A stretch of DNA of 64,000 nucleotides from Pseudogracilibacillus sp037892545. Lineage in GTDB: Bacteria > Bacillota > Bacilli > Bacillales > Amphibacillaceae. Location: positions 22,167 to 86,166 of the forward strand of contig NZ_JBBKBG010000006.1 in assembly GCF_037892545.1 (NCBI RefSeq). Reading direction: 5' to 3'. The position numbers and the translations under genes are program-made. Of this stretch, positions 16,982 to 25,930 are shown piece after piece (position 1 is the stretch's first letter; each line of letters starts with the position of its first letter). The notes under the pieces were generated by a model. The model was not told the DNA's origin and did not search any database. It saw only the letters and a program-made list of their open reading frames with translations.

Positions 16982-18687
16982 ATCAACCAATTGTAGAAAT
17001 AAAAGATGTTTACTACCAATATCCTGGTGCGAAACAGCCAGTATTAAATGGAGCTAATTTAAATATTGAACAAGGAGAATTCCTTGCCATTATTGGCGGA
17101 AATGGTAGTGGTAAATCAACTATTTGTAAAACAATTAATGGATTAATTCCACATTATTTCTCAGGAAATTATGATGGAGAAGTGACTGTTAAAGGAAAGT
17201 CTGTTAAAGATCAAGCTGTTGCAACATTAAGTCATCATGTAGGTTATGTTTATCAAGATTTTCAAAATCAATTAATGAAGTTAACGGTTTTAGAGGATGT
17301 CTCCTTTAGCCCACTTAATTTCGGATATAAAGATTATAAAGAAAAAGCTCAGCAGGCATTAGAACTACTTGGCATAACGCATTTGCAGGATAAAACCATT
17401 TGGGAGTTAAGTGGTGGAGAAAAGCATTTAACAGCACTTGCAGGTGCACTTGCTCTTAATCCAGAGATATTAATTGTTGACGAGCCAGTTGCCCAACTTG
17501 ATCCGCAACATGCTACTGAATTATATGATAAATTAAAATTTTTAAATGATGAATTAGGAAAAACGATTATTACAATTGAACATCATACGGAATTTATTGC
17601 GAATTACTGTAAACAAATCGCACTAATTGAAAATGGGAAGGTAATGTGGCACGAGGATGTAAAAAAAGGTTTATACAATATTACAAAACTTCAAGAAACA
17701 CATATTTATCCACCGCAAGTAACTCAAGCAGCTATGCAGTTGGATAGTTTTGCATCTAATGATGATATGCCTATTACAGTAGAGGAAGCAGTCGATTATT
17801 TTAAAGATTATTATTTTTTACCAGATTCAAGTCGTTATAAACCAAACTTACAGATAACGAACTCCGCAACCGTGTCTGTATCAAATCTTCAGCATGAAGT
17901 GAAATTATTGAACAAAGAAAGAAGAAGAGTGTTAGATATCGATGAAATAATCGTAAATGAAGGCGATAAAATTGCTATCGTTGGAAATAATGGTGCAGGA
18001 AAAACGACATTAATGAAAAGCCTTGCCGGGATTATTAAACCGAAGCAAGGGGAGATTATGGTGAATGGTATTGACGTATTAAAAACACCAGTTGAAAAAC
18101 TTTCTAGCCATATTTCCTATATTTATCAAAACCCTGAAGAAATGTTCATTCAGGATACGATTGAAAATGATATTTCTTTCTTTGGAGATGTACGAAATAT
18201 GAACCAGGATGATCTGTATGAACATATAGCAGAATCCTTAAACATGAAAAATTTACTTCCACTTGATGGTAGATTACTAAGTGGAGGACAGCAAAGAAGA
18301 TCTTCTGTTGCCATTGGTCTAGGTATGTTACCAACAGTTATGATGCTCGATGAACCGACGGCTAGTCTTGATATTGGTAATAGGAAACAATTAGTTGATA
18401 TTTTACATTCGATTCGTGACAAGGTAAAAACCGTACTAATTGCAACACACGATATGCAGCTTGTTGCGGAGTGGGCAACGAGAGTCATCGTGATGGAACA
18501 TGGGAAGGTGATTTTTGACGGTACACCAAAGGTTTTATTTGATAACGTTGAAATATGGAAACAAGCTGGACTTAAACTTCCACAGATTGCGGAATTAAGC
18601 CTCGCTTTAAATATCCACCCTGCATTATCGGTAGATGAATTTGTTGGGAGAATAAAGGAGGCCCAAGTCAATGGATTTAACGGCTAA
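16969..18687 (+). CDS. ECF transporter ATPase with two fused ABC domains
   Basis: A 572-aa cytoplasmic ATPase made of two nucleotide-binding domains in tandem. Domain 1 has Walker A GGNGSGKST near residue 43, signature LSGGEKH and Walker B ILIVDEP. Domain 2 has Walker A GNNGAGKTT near residue 340, signature LSGGQQRRSS and Walker B VMMLDEP. Both sites look competent. Dedicated (group I) ECF systems often fuse EcfA and EcfA' in this way. It overlaps both neighbours (13 and 17 bp), a tightly coupled operon. Confidence 0.93.
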   Translation: MVSLNQPIVEIKDVYYQYPGAKQPVLNGANLNIEQGEFLAIIGGNGSGKSTICKTINGLIPHYFSGNYDGEVTVKGKSVKDQAVATLSHHVGYVYQDFQNQLMKLTVLEDVSFSPLNFGYKDYKEKAQQALELLGITHLQDKTIWELSGGEKHLTALAGALALNPEILIVDEPVAQLDPQHATELYDKLKFLNDELGKTIITIEHHTEFIANYCKQIALIENGKVMWHEDVKKGLYNITKLQETHIYPPQVTQAAMQLDSFASNDDMPITVEEAVDYFKDYYFLPDSSRYKPNLQITNSATVSVSNLQHEVKLLNKERRRVLDIDEIIVNEGDKIAIVGNNGAGKTTLMKSLAGIIKPKQGEIMVNGIDVLKTPVEKLSSHISYIYQNPEEMFIQDTIENDISFFGDVRNMNQDDLYEHIAESLNMKNLLPLDGRLLSGGQQRRSSVAIGLGMLPTVMMLDEPTASLDIGNRKQLVDILHSIRDKVKTVLIATHDMQLVAEWATRVIVMEHGKVIFDGTPKVLFDNVEIWKQAGLKLPQIAELSLALNIHPALSVDEFVGRIKEAQVNGFNG

Positions 18688-19498
18688 AATAAAAGATGTA
18701 CTTAATGTAGAAACCATTAAACTTGAGTTAATAAAAACTGCCTTTGGTAAGCCGGATGTATATTTTTCCAAAATTGACGCAAGATTATTAATCTTTTGGT
18801 ATTTAATTATTAGTCTTTTACCATGGTTTACATTTAATAATACGATTCTAATTACTATTATTATCTATACAACATTTCTTGCGATTATTTCACGAGTGAG
18901 TCCGTTAATTCTAACATTACTCTTTATCGGTATCATTACAGAACTATTTACAATTTTTGTCGTTACAACTTTTTTTGCAGGGGTTAATCTTGATGCAATT
19001 TTGCCAATTCTTACATTATCAATGAAAATATTTATCATGTCCATTGCAAGTGTTTCTGTGTTTGCAAGTATGAGCCCAGAAAAGTTAAGTGACGGTTTAT
19101 TAAGTTTAGGGCTACCAGCGCAATTTAGTTTTGCGGTGTCTTATGCATTCCGTATGCTTCCAATCCTATTAGATGAGTATCATCAAATCTTTCAATCTTA
19201 TAGATTACGCGGACTGACACCTGAAAAACATGGGTTTTTAAAATGGCGTCTCATTTATTATTATATCAAAGTAATTATTCAATCATTTTATCCGTTAATG
19301 CTTAATGTTGCCAAAAGGACACGATTGACAGTAGAAGCGTTAGAAGTACGAGGATTTTCGTATTCGCTTCATAATCCAGAAGCGAAAAAACAAAAGTTGT
19401 CCTATTTAAAATTTAAAAAGCAAGATTATCTATTCATCATTTCACAAACGATTATTATTCTACTTATTCTATGGTTTGGTGCGACATTTCCATCTTAG
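18671..19498 (+). CDS. ECF transporter transmembrane T component
   Basis: A 275-aa EcfT/CbiQ-type protein with about five membrane helices. It ends in the coupling region with the characteristic Ala-Arg-Gly-like motifs: YRLRGLT near residue 176 and ALEVRGFSY near residue 223 match the paired X-R-G motifs that contact the ATPases. AGGAGG in the ATPase 3' end precedes the ATG. With the two preceding genes it makes a complete ECF importer. Confidence 0.92.
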   Translation: MDLTAKIKDVLNVETIKLELIKTAFGKPDVYFSKIDARLLIFWYLIISLLPWFTFNNTILITIIIYTTFLAIISRVSPLILTLLFIGIITELFTIFVVTTFFAGVNLDAILPILTLSMKIFIMSIASVSVFASMSPEKLSDGLLSLGLPAQFSFAVSYAFRMLPILLDEYHQIFQSYRLRGLTPEKHGFLKWRLIYYYIKVIIQSFYPLMLNVAKRTRLTVEALEVRGFSYSLHNPEAKKQKLSYLKFKKQDYLFIISQTIIILLILWFGATFPS

Positions 19499-19528
19499 GA
19501 AATGACTATATATAAAAGGAGAATGTAT

Positions 19529-20287
19529 ATGCATATTGACTTTCATACACATGCGAATTTATCAAAAAAAATTAATGTTTCTCTGGAAGATTTTAAAACG
19601 AAAATGCAAGAGGCAAAAGCAAGCGGGCTTACAGCAATAGCAATCACGGAACATTTTAACGCTACAAATATTATAAATTTATATGAAACGCTAAGTGAAA
19701 ATTATTCTTATGAAAAAGATTATTATATGATTGAGGGAATGAAGGTGTTTTGCGGTTTAGAAGTGGATGTAAAAGAAAATGGCCATTTCTTGGTCATCGG
19801 GTCTCGAGACGATATCTTGACCATTGCATATCTTCTTCTTCCTTATCATGATGAAGATAATTTTATTCCTGTAAAAGATTTGATTAACATCCTTTCAGAC
19901 TTTAATGTTTTAAAAATTGGTGCTCATCCTTTACGAAAATCAACCCCATGGCATCACCATGAAACATCTGTTTTAGAGCAGTTTGATGCATATGATTTAA
20001 ATGGAAAGGATCTTTTCACGGATGGGCGAGAAATGGAAAATAAGGTTCATACATTTGCTGAAAAATATGAGGTTCCAGTTGTTGGTGGTAGCGATACTCA
20101 TCAGCAATTACAATATGGATCAATCGCCAATGTATTTCCTGAATGTAATACTATCGATGAATTAAGAGAAGCGATCCAACAAAGAGATTATGAAGTAAAA
20201 GTATCTCCATGCTTAGAAGAGAAGGTTAAGGGCGCAAATCAAGTGAAAAAGTTGCTTAAGGAATTAAATGTTAAATTAAAAATATAA
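19529..20287 (+). CDS. PHP-domain metal-dependent phosphoesterase
   Basis: A 252-aa protein of the polymerase-and-histidinol-phosphatase superfamily. Metal ligands visible are H-x-H in HIDFHTHANL at the N terminus, AITEHFN near residue 45, GAHPLR near residue 132 and GGSDTHQ near residue 190. The ATG at 19529 has AAAGGAG 7 nt upstream; earlier ATGs at 19502 and 19523 lack spacing. It lies 30 bp after EcfT on the same strand. Co-transcription suggests it acts on the imported compound or a phosphorylated form of it (inference). Confidence 0.85.
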   Translation: MHIDFHTHANLSKKINVSLEDFKTKMQEAKASGLTAIAITEHFNATNIINLYETLSENYSYEKDYYMIEGMKVFCGLEVDVKENGHFLVIGSRDDILTIAYLLLPYHDEDNFIPVKDLINILSDFNVLKIGAHPLRKSTPWHHHETSVLEQFDAYDLNGKDLFTDGREMENKVHTFAEKYEVPVVGGSDTHQQLQYGSIANVFPECNTIDELREAIQQRDYEVKVSPCLEEKVKGANQVKKLLKELNVKLKI

Positions 20288-20320
20288 ATGATTAATCGGA
20301 TCATCTTATATTAGAAACAT

Positions 20321-20370
20321 AAACGCATGAAAGGAAGTTGAAAAACTTTTAATTCATGCGTTTATTATTT
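20321..20370. terminator. Terminator of the ECF/PHP operon
   Basis: Perfect 11-bp stem AAACGCATGAA/TTCATGCGTTT with a 21-nt loop, flanked by AT-rich sequence on both sides. It may serve both the PHP gene and the convergent LemA gene. Confidence 0.75.
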
Positions 20371-20430
20371 ATGAAAGAATTTACGATAAGGAATAAATAG
20401 AAATGGTGGGGAAAACATCACCTATATTGA

Positions 20431-20991
20431 TTAAGCCCACATAGAATCTATGTCAATATCCTTTCGTTTATGTGTTGTTGCCTCAAACATTTTCATTTCT
20501 TTAAATCCGAATATACTTGCAATGATGAGTGCTGGAAATGCAACAATGCGCTTATTATAAATCGCTACATTACTATTATAATTCCGTCTTGCCGCGGATA
20601 ACTTATCTTCAATTGCAATGATTGCTTGTTGTGTTTTACGAAATGCATCATTAAATTTTGGATCAGGATAATTCTCCATCGTTGCCATTAAACTAGGCAT
20701 TGCCGCTTCAATTTGCATCCCTGCTTCTACTTTCTCATTCACAGAATTCGCTTGCGAAAAGGCACTTCTCATATTGGTCACTTTCGTTACAAGGTCCATC
20801 TCTCTTTTCGACTCTTCTTTTGCAGTGGAAATTACTTTTGTTAACATATCAAAACGTTCTTCTACATATGTTTCAATTCCTCCAAAAGCTTCGTCTACAT
20901 TCACTGCTGCATGTTTTATTTTATTAAATGTGGAAATAGTATAAAGTACTATGAGTATGATTAAAATACCAATTGCAATTGCATAATACAT
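20431..20991 (-). CDS. lemA: LemA family protein
   Basis: A 186-aa protein with one N-terminal membrane helix (residues 2-22) and a long helical-bundle body, the layout of LemA. Family marks are NKIKHAAVNVDEAFGGIETYVEERFDMLTK and the C-terminal RRNYNSNVAIYNKRIVAFP. Role poorly known; LemA proteins often pair with other membrane proteins. The ATG at 20991 is preferred because GTGAGG lies 9 nt upstream; the GTG at 21006 overlaps that site. It is downstream of the DUF3137 gene in the same operon. Confidence 0.9.
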   Translation of the reverse strand: MYYAIAIGILIILIVLYTISTFNKIKHAAVNVDEAFGGIETYVEERFDMLTKVISTAKEESKREMDLVTKVTNMRSAFSQANSVNEKVEAGMQIEAAMPSLMATMENYPDPKFNDAFRKTQQAIIAIEDKLSAARRNYNSNVAIYNKRIVAFPALIIASIFGFKEMKMFEATTHKRKDIDIDSMWA

Positions 20992-21008
20992 AGCATATAA
21001 CCTCACTT

Positions 21009-22088
21009 TTATTTTATATATAGTTTTAAATTTAAGTTTAAATCATCTATAAATCGTAATACTACATTAATATCTTTAAAATAATCATATACGGTATCGA
21101 TGTTTAATTCTTTCATTATATTTAAAATGAAATGATTCGATCTTGTATGAATTAGTACATATACTTGATTATTATAAAATGAAAAATAAGGAATAAAACG
21201 TTCCTTCTTCCTTTTCTTTGGCTTCCCTTCGATTGTATCGGATACATAATTTACGAATTCCAGTATATTTTCCATCGTATCTGTCTGCAAAATAACCCTT
21301 GCTTCAATTTGATCCGTTGAATGAACAATGAACTTTTTCATAAATTCAGGGTTTTCCAATAATACTTCTTGCATGGCATGGTGCTTATCGAATTGCTTTA
21401 GTTTTTTTCGATATTTCCTTTTCTTTAAAAGCCAACGTGGTTTAATCATCGTAAAAGAGCGTCCAAAATCTTTATTGAACTCGACTTTGAAAAGCAAACC
21501 GGCAGCTAACATTCCTAATGGCTTTTCTATTACTTTCCCTTTTTGATGTATTTTTCGATCGTTCCGAACAATCATCTCACTAAAGGATAAATAGGTTTTA
21601 GCGTCTTCTTCTTCATCATATACATACCCTTTAATTAAATCGTCTCCTACGCCAAAATCAGCTTTTTGTTTAAATATGTGCATCTTATTTACATCATCTA
21701 ACGTTAAGGAGCCGTTTGGTTCATAGGTAAAATGTGGATTCATAAATTGTACGAGTTTTGGTATAATAAGTTTTTTCGCTTTTGCTTCTAATTTTTCCTT
21801 ATATCGCATCCAATAAAGTCCAATCCATCCAGTAATGGCAAGCGGAGCAGCTAGTATCATAAATATCGTAACATCACGAAAGACGAAATAAATGAAAAGT
21901 AATAGGAAGGGGGCTGCAATGATTCTTAGAATGAAACCTTTCATAAATTTTTTTCGATCCACTTCAAGAAGTTCTAACTCTTTTTGTAAATGTTCTTCAT
22001 AGAAAGTAATAAATTCCGTTTTTTCTTTTGCAAATAGTTCCAGACCATAAGCATTCTTTTTAATCTTTGGCGTTTGTTCGGAAAGCAT
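21009..22088 (-). CDS. DUF3137 membrane protein
   Basis: A 359-aa protein with a cytoplasmic, charged N terminus, two adjacent membrane helices at about residues 50-90 and a large soluble C-terminal part. DUF3137 proteins are commonly encoded next to lemA, and here the two genes are 17 bp apart with this one first. Function unknown. A TTAAGGAGGT-like site precedes the ATG on the minus strand. Confidence 0.85.
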   Translation of the reverse strand: MLSEQTPKIKKNAYGLELFAKEKTEFITFYEEHLQKELELLEVDRKKFMKGFILRIIAAPFLLLFIYFVFRDVTIFMILAAPLAITGWIGLYWMRYKEKLEAKAKKLIIPKLVQFMNPHFTYEPNGSLTLDDVNKMHIFKQKADFGVGDDLIKGYVYDEEEDAKTYLSFSEMIVRNDRKIHQKGKVIEKPLGMLAAGLLFKVEFNKDFGRSFTMIKPRWLLKKRKYRKKLKQFDKHHAMQEVLLENPEFMKKFIVHSTDQIEARVILQTDTMENILEFVNYVSDTIEGKPKKRKKERFIPYFSFYNNQVYVLIHTRSNHFILNIMKELNIDTVYDYFKDINVVLRFIDDLNLNLKLYIK

Positions 22089-22749
22089 ATTTACCTCCTT
22101 AATTTGATTAATAAGTTCAAATGTTTTGCCTCCATTTCAACTTGTGAGAAAAAACCGCTACAATATTCGTATGCACATTTCACTTTACTTCATTCTGACG
22201 TTGTTCTTACAATATTGCAAGACTCTTATTATTCACTATAATATAGCATACTTTACTAAGGATTAGAAAATGTGGCCTAATAAGTGTGATTTGGCGTAGT
22301 CTACCATTTGGTTTGACGCAAGTCGTGGGGATGATATGTATTGTAGTAGTGGGTATGTATGTATCATGCATGAGGAAAGAATAGTTGATCCTTCTTTGAA
22401 TGGATCAATCCAATAACTTAAACTAGTAAACTAATTACTTAGAGAGATTTCCGTTACATCTGATATTGTACTAGCAACAATCAGAACAAACAGTAGATAC
22501 ATATAATAAAAAAAGGGCCTAGGATGGTTTCCAACACGAATACATCCTCACTAAAACTGAAAATTTGTATTCGTGTTGGAATGTCCCTTATTCCCAAATC
22601 CCTTTATAAGTCGTTATGTTATCTTATTGGTATATGTAGTTGATATGGAGTCAGAATAGCATCTATTGTTGTAGTGAATTTCACAATTTTACGTCTCCCT
22701 ATAATAGATGAAAAGATGAATGATGCTGTCCAAAAGTGAGTCACATATT
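22089..22749. other. Intergenic stretch between DUF3137 and heme monooxygenase genes
   Basis: About 660 bp. It should hold the promoter of the DUF3137-lemA operon (near 22230-22260, minus strand) and the terminator of the heme monooxygenase gene (22507-22594). The segment 22260-22500 shows no recognisable element. Confidence 0.5.
22507..22594 (-). terminator. Terminator of the heme monooxygenase gene
   Basis: Perfect 16-bp arms TTCCAACACGAATACA (22529-22544) and their complement (22566-22581), extended outward by AAGGG/CCCTT. Read on the minus strand the hairpin is followed by a T8 tract (22507-22514), so it terminates the minus-strand gene ending at 22750. Confidence 0.78.
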
Positions 22750-23070
22750 TTATCCGACGTGCACCGGTTTACGTGTAATTTTCACTTCGTAATACGAAAT
22801 TTTATTTTCTAAAATATAGTCTGGTTTGCCACCTTTATGTCGGTGTGCTTCTTTAAAAGCATCACTAGCTGTCCAATTTTTAAAAGCTTCATCTGATTCC
22901 CATCGTGTACTAATTGTTACTTCGTCATAATCGTCTAATTTTTCCGTATTAAGTACTTCCAAGCCTAAAAATCCATCCATCGACTCGATTTTGCCTTCTT
23001 TATCAAAACGATTAATTAATTTATACCCTTCTCCTTTTTTAATTTTTGCTGTATTCGTTACAATGATCAT
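22750..23070 (-). CDS. Heme-degrading monooxygenase, IsdG/HmoA family
   Basis: A 106-aa ABM-fold enzyme that opens heme to release iron. The catalytic trio of the IsdG group is visible: Asn6 (VTNTAKI), Trp66 (KNWTASD) and the heme-ligating His76 (KEAHRHKGG). RFDKEGKIESMDGFLGLEVL and DYDEVTISTRWESDEAF are the surrounding family blocks. Two Fur boxes lie just upstream of the start, so iron limitation should induce it. It is monocistronic and divergent from a truncated haemoglobin gene. Confidence 0.92.
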   Translation of the reverse strand: MIIVTNTAKIKKGEGYKLINRFDKEGKIESMDGFLGLEVLNTEKLDDYDEVTISTRWESDEAFKNWTASDAFKEAHRHKGGKPDYILENKISYYEVKITRKPVHVG

Positions 23071-23095
23071 GTTTTACTCTCCCCTTTATCATTAT

Positions 23096-23116
23096 AATTG
23101 AAAATCATTTTCAATT
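23096..23116. promoter_or_regulatory. Fur box 1 (perfect palindrome)
   Basis: Ten-bp arms AATTGAAAAT and ATTTTCAATT around a central C, a perfect 21-bp palindrome matching the 7-1-7 Fur consensus TGAnAATnATTnTCA. It starts 25 bp upstream of the heme monooxygenase start codon. Confidence 0.88.
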
Positions 23117-23135
23117 AACTACATCATAATGCGAA

Positions 23136-23150
23136 TGAGAATCATTGTCA
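23136..23150. promoter_or_regulatory. Fur box 2
   Basis: TGAGAATCATTGTCA, a second near-consensus Fur 7-1-7 site 20 bp beyond the first. Tandem boxes suggest tight iron-dependent repression of the monooxygenase. It lies 127 bp from the haemoglobin start, so an effect on that gene is possible but not shown. Confidence 0.75.
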
Positions 23151-23277
23151 ACTGGAAATGTAAAAAAATTGCCACAATTAGTAGAAGGAATGAAACATGT
23201 ATTTCAGATGCTTCATTTATATATTTAAAACAGGTATAATAGATATAATGAAGTGGATACGTAAGGAGGAATAGATA

Positions 23278-23670
23278 ATGTCGAACCCACAGTTACGTTT
23301 AATATATGATGAAATTGGCGCAGAGAAAATAGAAGAACTAGTCCATGCATTTTATCCAAAAGTATATGCAGATCCAGATCTGATTCCTATATTTGATGAA
23401 GTCGAAATGCCAGAAATAATGCGAAAACAGCAATTATTTTTAACACAATTTACAGGAGGACCAGCACTTTTTAGTATGGAATTTGGTGCTCCACGTATGC
23501 GTTTCCGTCATTTGCCACATGAAATTACACCGACGAGGGCGAGAGCGTGGCTTCGTTGTATGAAAGAAGCGTTTATAGAAGTTGGTTTATGGGATGAACC
23601 TGTAGGACAAGAATTTTATCAGCGATTAATGCAAGTTGCCGCGGTAATGGTAAATACGGAAGAAGATTAA
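23278..23670 (+). CDS. Truncated haemoglobin, group II (YjbI-like)
   Basis: A 130-aa 2-over-2 globin. The N-terminal YDEIGAEKIEELVHAFYPKVYADPDLIPIF, the FLTQFTGGP segment and MRFRHLPHEITPTRARAWL match group II truncated haemoglobins; the conserved His in the RHLPHEIT region is the likely proximal heme ligand. Roles proposed for relatives are oxygen or NO handling. AAGGAGG lies 8 nt before the ATG, and a TATAAT-like box is 40 bp upstream. It is divergent from the heme monooxygenase. Confidence 0.92.
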   Translation: MSNPQLRLIYDEIGAEKIEELVHAFYPKVYADPDLIPIFDEVEMPEIMRKQQLFLTQFTGGPALFSMEFGAPRMRFRHLPHEITPTRARAWLRCMKEAFIEVGLWDEPVGQEFYQRLMQVAAVMVNTEED

Positions 23671-23674
23671 ATAA

Positions 23675-23725
23675 AAAACGATTTTCCAAGGCGATGTCAT
23701 ACGGTCTTAGAAAATCGTTTTCGTT
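23675..23725. terminator. Bidirectional terminator
   Basis: Arms AAAACGATTTTC and GAAAATCGTTTT (12 bp, perfect) with A-rich and T-rich flanks on both sides. It sits between the convergent haemoglobin and symporter genes and can terminate both. Confidence 0.88.
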
Positions 23726-23729
23726 TTAT

Positions 23730-24959
23730 TTATTCCTCCATTGGCATATCCATCCAGTCTTTTCCATCGATTGTTCTTGTAACGAGCATACTTGCGACGG
23801 TATCACCGGTTGCATTTATCATCGTTGCAGGTGGATCGACGACAACCCCAATTGCTGAAATAATTGGCATTGCTTGGATTGGTAAACCATATAATGTAAT
23901 AATCATTAACTCACCTAAAAATCCACCACCAGGAATTCCACTCATGACAATTCCAGATAATAAACAAATACCGATAGCAATTAAAAATGTACTAATGCCA
24001 GAAAAATCCATATTAAAAACACTAAAAACAAATGCAATCTTTAACATTGCGGATAAACAAGAACCGTCCATATGAATAGTTGCACCTAAAGGAATGACGG
24101 TTTCACGCACATCTTTTGGGACACCGATTTTTTTCGCTGCTTGTAAGTTAACAGGAATTGCTGCAACACTACTTCCTGTTCCAAGTGATGTAACAGCAGG
24201 ATTAAGAATATTTTTCCAAAAGGCTGCCACTCCTCTTTTTCCACCAGCTAAAAATGCATATAACGTAAATCCGATGAAGAAATATAGAATGGCAACAGGA
24301 TAATAAATTATGATAGCTTTTGCATAATCTCCCAATAAAGTCGTTCCAAATTCACCGACTAATGCAGCAAAATAGGCACCTAATCCAATTGGAGCATAAT
24401 ACATAATAATTTGTACGAGTTTCATAAATACTTCTGAACCACTGGATAAAAGTGTTGCAAAAGGTTTCCCTTGTTGCCCAGCAAGTCCAGTTGCTAAACC
24501 AACTAATATAGCAAATATAATTAATACCAACATATTGGACCGAGAAAATAAATCTACAAAATCTGGTACAGTAAATGTTTGTACAAGTTGGTCAGCTAAC
24601 GATATTTCTTCTATCTCCTCCGGTGTTTCAGTTGGGAAGTTCGAATTCGATATTGGAGAGAAGATAACAGTGAAAAATAACATAAAAATAGATGCAATAA
24701 TACCAGTAATAAAGAAAGTAGTTACCATACTTCCCATAATTTTTCCGAGTCTTCGCATACTGTCCATGCCAGCAATAGAAGAAGAAATCGAGAAAAAGAC
24801 TAGTGGGACAACGACCATAAATAATAAGTTGATGAATATGTCACCTAAAGGTTTAATGACATTTGCTTCTTCACCAAAAACTAGTCCAATAATAGATCCG
24901 ATAATAATAGAAATAAGTAAAATGATTGGAAAACGATATGCTTTTAATTTCCTTGTCAT
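23730..24959 (-). CDS. Dicarboxylate/amino acid:cation symporter (DAACS family)
   Basis: A 409-aa membrane symporter of the GltP/DctA/TcyP fold with about eight helices and two re-entrant hairpins. Family marks are the Ser-rich hairpin GTGSSVAAIP, the PLGATIHMDGSC motif, the second hairpin GIPGGGF and the C-terminal DPPATMINATGDTVAS that binds substrate carboxylates and Na+. It would import an acidic or neutral amino acid, or a dicarboxylate. It follows the DapF-like gene by 13 bp on the minus strand, so the two are probably co-expressed. Confidence 0.92.
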   Translation of the reverse strand: MTRKLKAYRFPIILLISIIIGSIIGLVFGEEANVIKPLGDIFINLLFMVVVPLVFFSISSSIAGMDSMRRLGKIMGSMVTTFFITGIIASIFMLFFTVIFSPISNSNFPTETPEEIEEISLADQLVQTFTVPDFVDLFSRSNMLVLIIFAILVGLATGLAGQQGKPFATLLSSGSEVFMKLVQIIMYYAPIGLGAYFAALVGEFGTTLLGDYAKAIIIYYPVAILYFFIGFTLYAFLAGGKRGVAAFWKNILNPAVTSLGTGSSVAAIPVNLQAAKKIGVPKDVRETVIPLGATIHMDGSCLSAMLKIAFVFSVFNMDFSGISTFLIAIGICLLSGIVMSGIPGGGFLGELMIITLYGLPIQAMPIISAIGVVVDPPATMINATGDTVASMLVTRTIDGKDWMDMPMEE

Positions 24960-24972
24960 TTCATATCCCTCC

Positions 24973-25779
24973 TTATATAGTTGTGGTTCCTTGAAATGCA
25001 GTGAAAACTTCTCCAGTTAATGTAATATTTGAAATCATTGTATCTTCCACTTGAAAATGTATATGAACGATTCCACCTTTCATTTGTACCGTTGTCGGCC
25101 CTTTTTTATGTTGAAAAAGTTGAGCGATAATCGCACTAGCCGTTGCTCCTGTACCACATGCAAGTGTTTCTTCTTCTACGCCGCGTTCGTATGTACGGAT
25201 GTATAGGTTATACTCAGTTCGTTTAACGACATTGACATTTGTCCCATTTGGAAAATAGTTTGTCATATTGCGGATTTTTTCACCGAATAGGTGAAAGTCT
25301 TCCTCTGTTGCATCATACATTTCTTCATCGAATAGCACGACATGTGGTACACCGACTGTGATACTATACAATGTTCGGTTCATCATGTTATAGGTAGAAA
25401 CAGTCTGTAAGGAAACGTTTGGAAATGCAATACTTATTTCGCCATTCGGTTCCATCGTACCTTCATATATTTCACCCATTGTTTCGAATATAGCTTTTTC
25501 TTTACAAGCGCCAATATGATAAGCGAATTTCATCGTGCATCTTGCGCCATTGCCACACATTTCTACTTCTGATCCGTCCCGATTAAAATATCGCATTGAA
25601 AAATGTGCTTTATCACTTTTTTCTAATAAAATTAACCCATTTGCACCGATATGTAATTTACGTGTACAAAGTGTGCGCACGATGGAAGGAAGCTTCTCTT
25701 CTTGTAAAGAAGGATTGCGATGATCGATCATAATAAAATCATTTCCAGCACCATGCATTTTTGTAAATGATATGTCCAT
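24973..25779 (-). CDS. Diaminopimelate epimerase-like protein (DapF fold)
   Basis: A 268-aa pyridoxal-independent epimerase with both catalytic cysteines: the first in SEVEMCGNGARC and the second in ETLACGTGATA. FTKMHGAGNDFIMID is the usual N-terminal signature. The normally invariant GADG motif reads GANG. The ATG at 25779 is chosen because AAAGGAG lies 9 nt upstream; the longer start at 25833 lacks one. The neighbour is an amino acid symporter rather than lysine-pathway genes. It could be the housekeeping DapF, or a DapF-derived amino acid racemase like CntK. Confidence 0.8.
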   Translation of the reverse strand: MDISFTKMHGAGNDFIMIDHRNPSLQEEKLPSIVRTLCTRKLHIGANGLILLEKSDKAHFSMRYFNRDGSEVEMCGNGARCTMKFAYHIGACKEKAIFETMGEIYEGTMEPNGEISIAFPNVSLQTVSTYNMMNRTLYSITVGVPHVVLFDEEMYDATEEDFHLFGEKIRNMTNYFPNGTNVNVVKRTEYNLYIRTYERGVEEETLACGTGATASAIIAQLFQHKKGPTTVQMKGGIVHIHFQVEDTMISNITLTGEVFTAFQGTTTI

Positions 25780-25930
25780 GTTTAGGTAGCTCCTTTCATT
25801 ATTAATTGTACAGCGTTTAAAAAATTCAGACAAGACGATAATTGTTCGACTTTTATGTTTTTTACTTTATTAATTTCTGAAAATTCGTTATTATGATTAT
25901 TCATATTTCATATTTTAAGGGGGAAAGAAA

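Noticed and set aside
18150..18671. 173-codon minus-strand frame inside the ECF ATPase gene
   Set aside because: Antisense shadow of the second ATPase domain.
24535..25020. 161-codon plus-strand frame opposite the DAACS symporter gene
   Set aside because: Antisense to a clear transporter gene; composition is the complement of hydrophobic codons.
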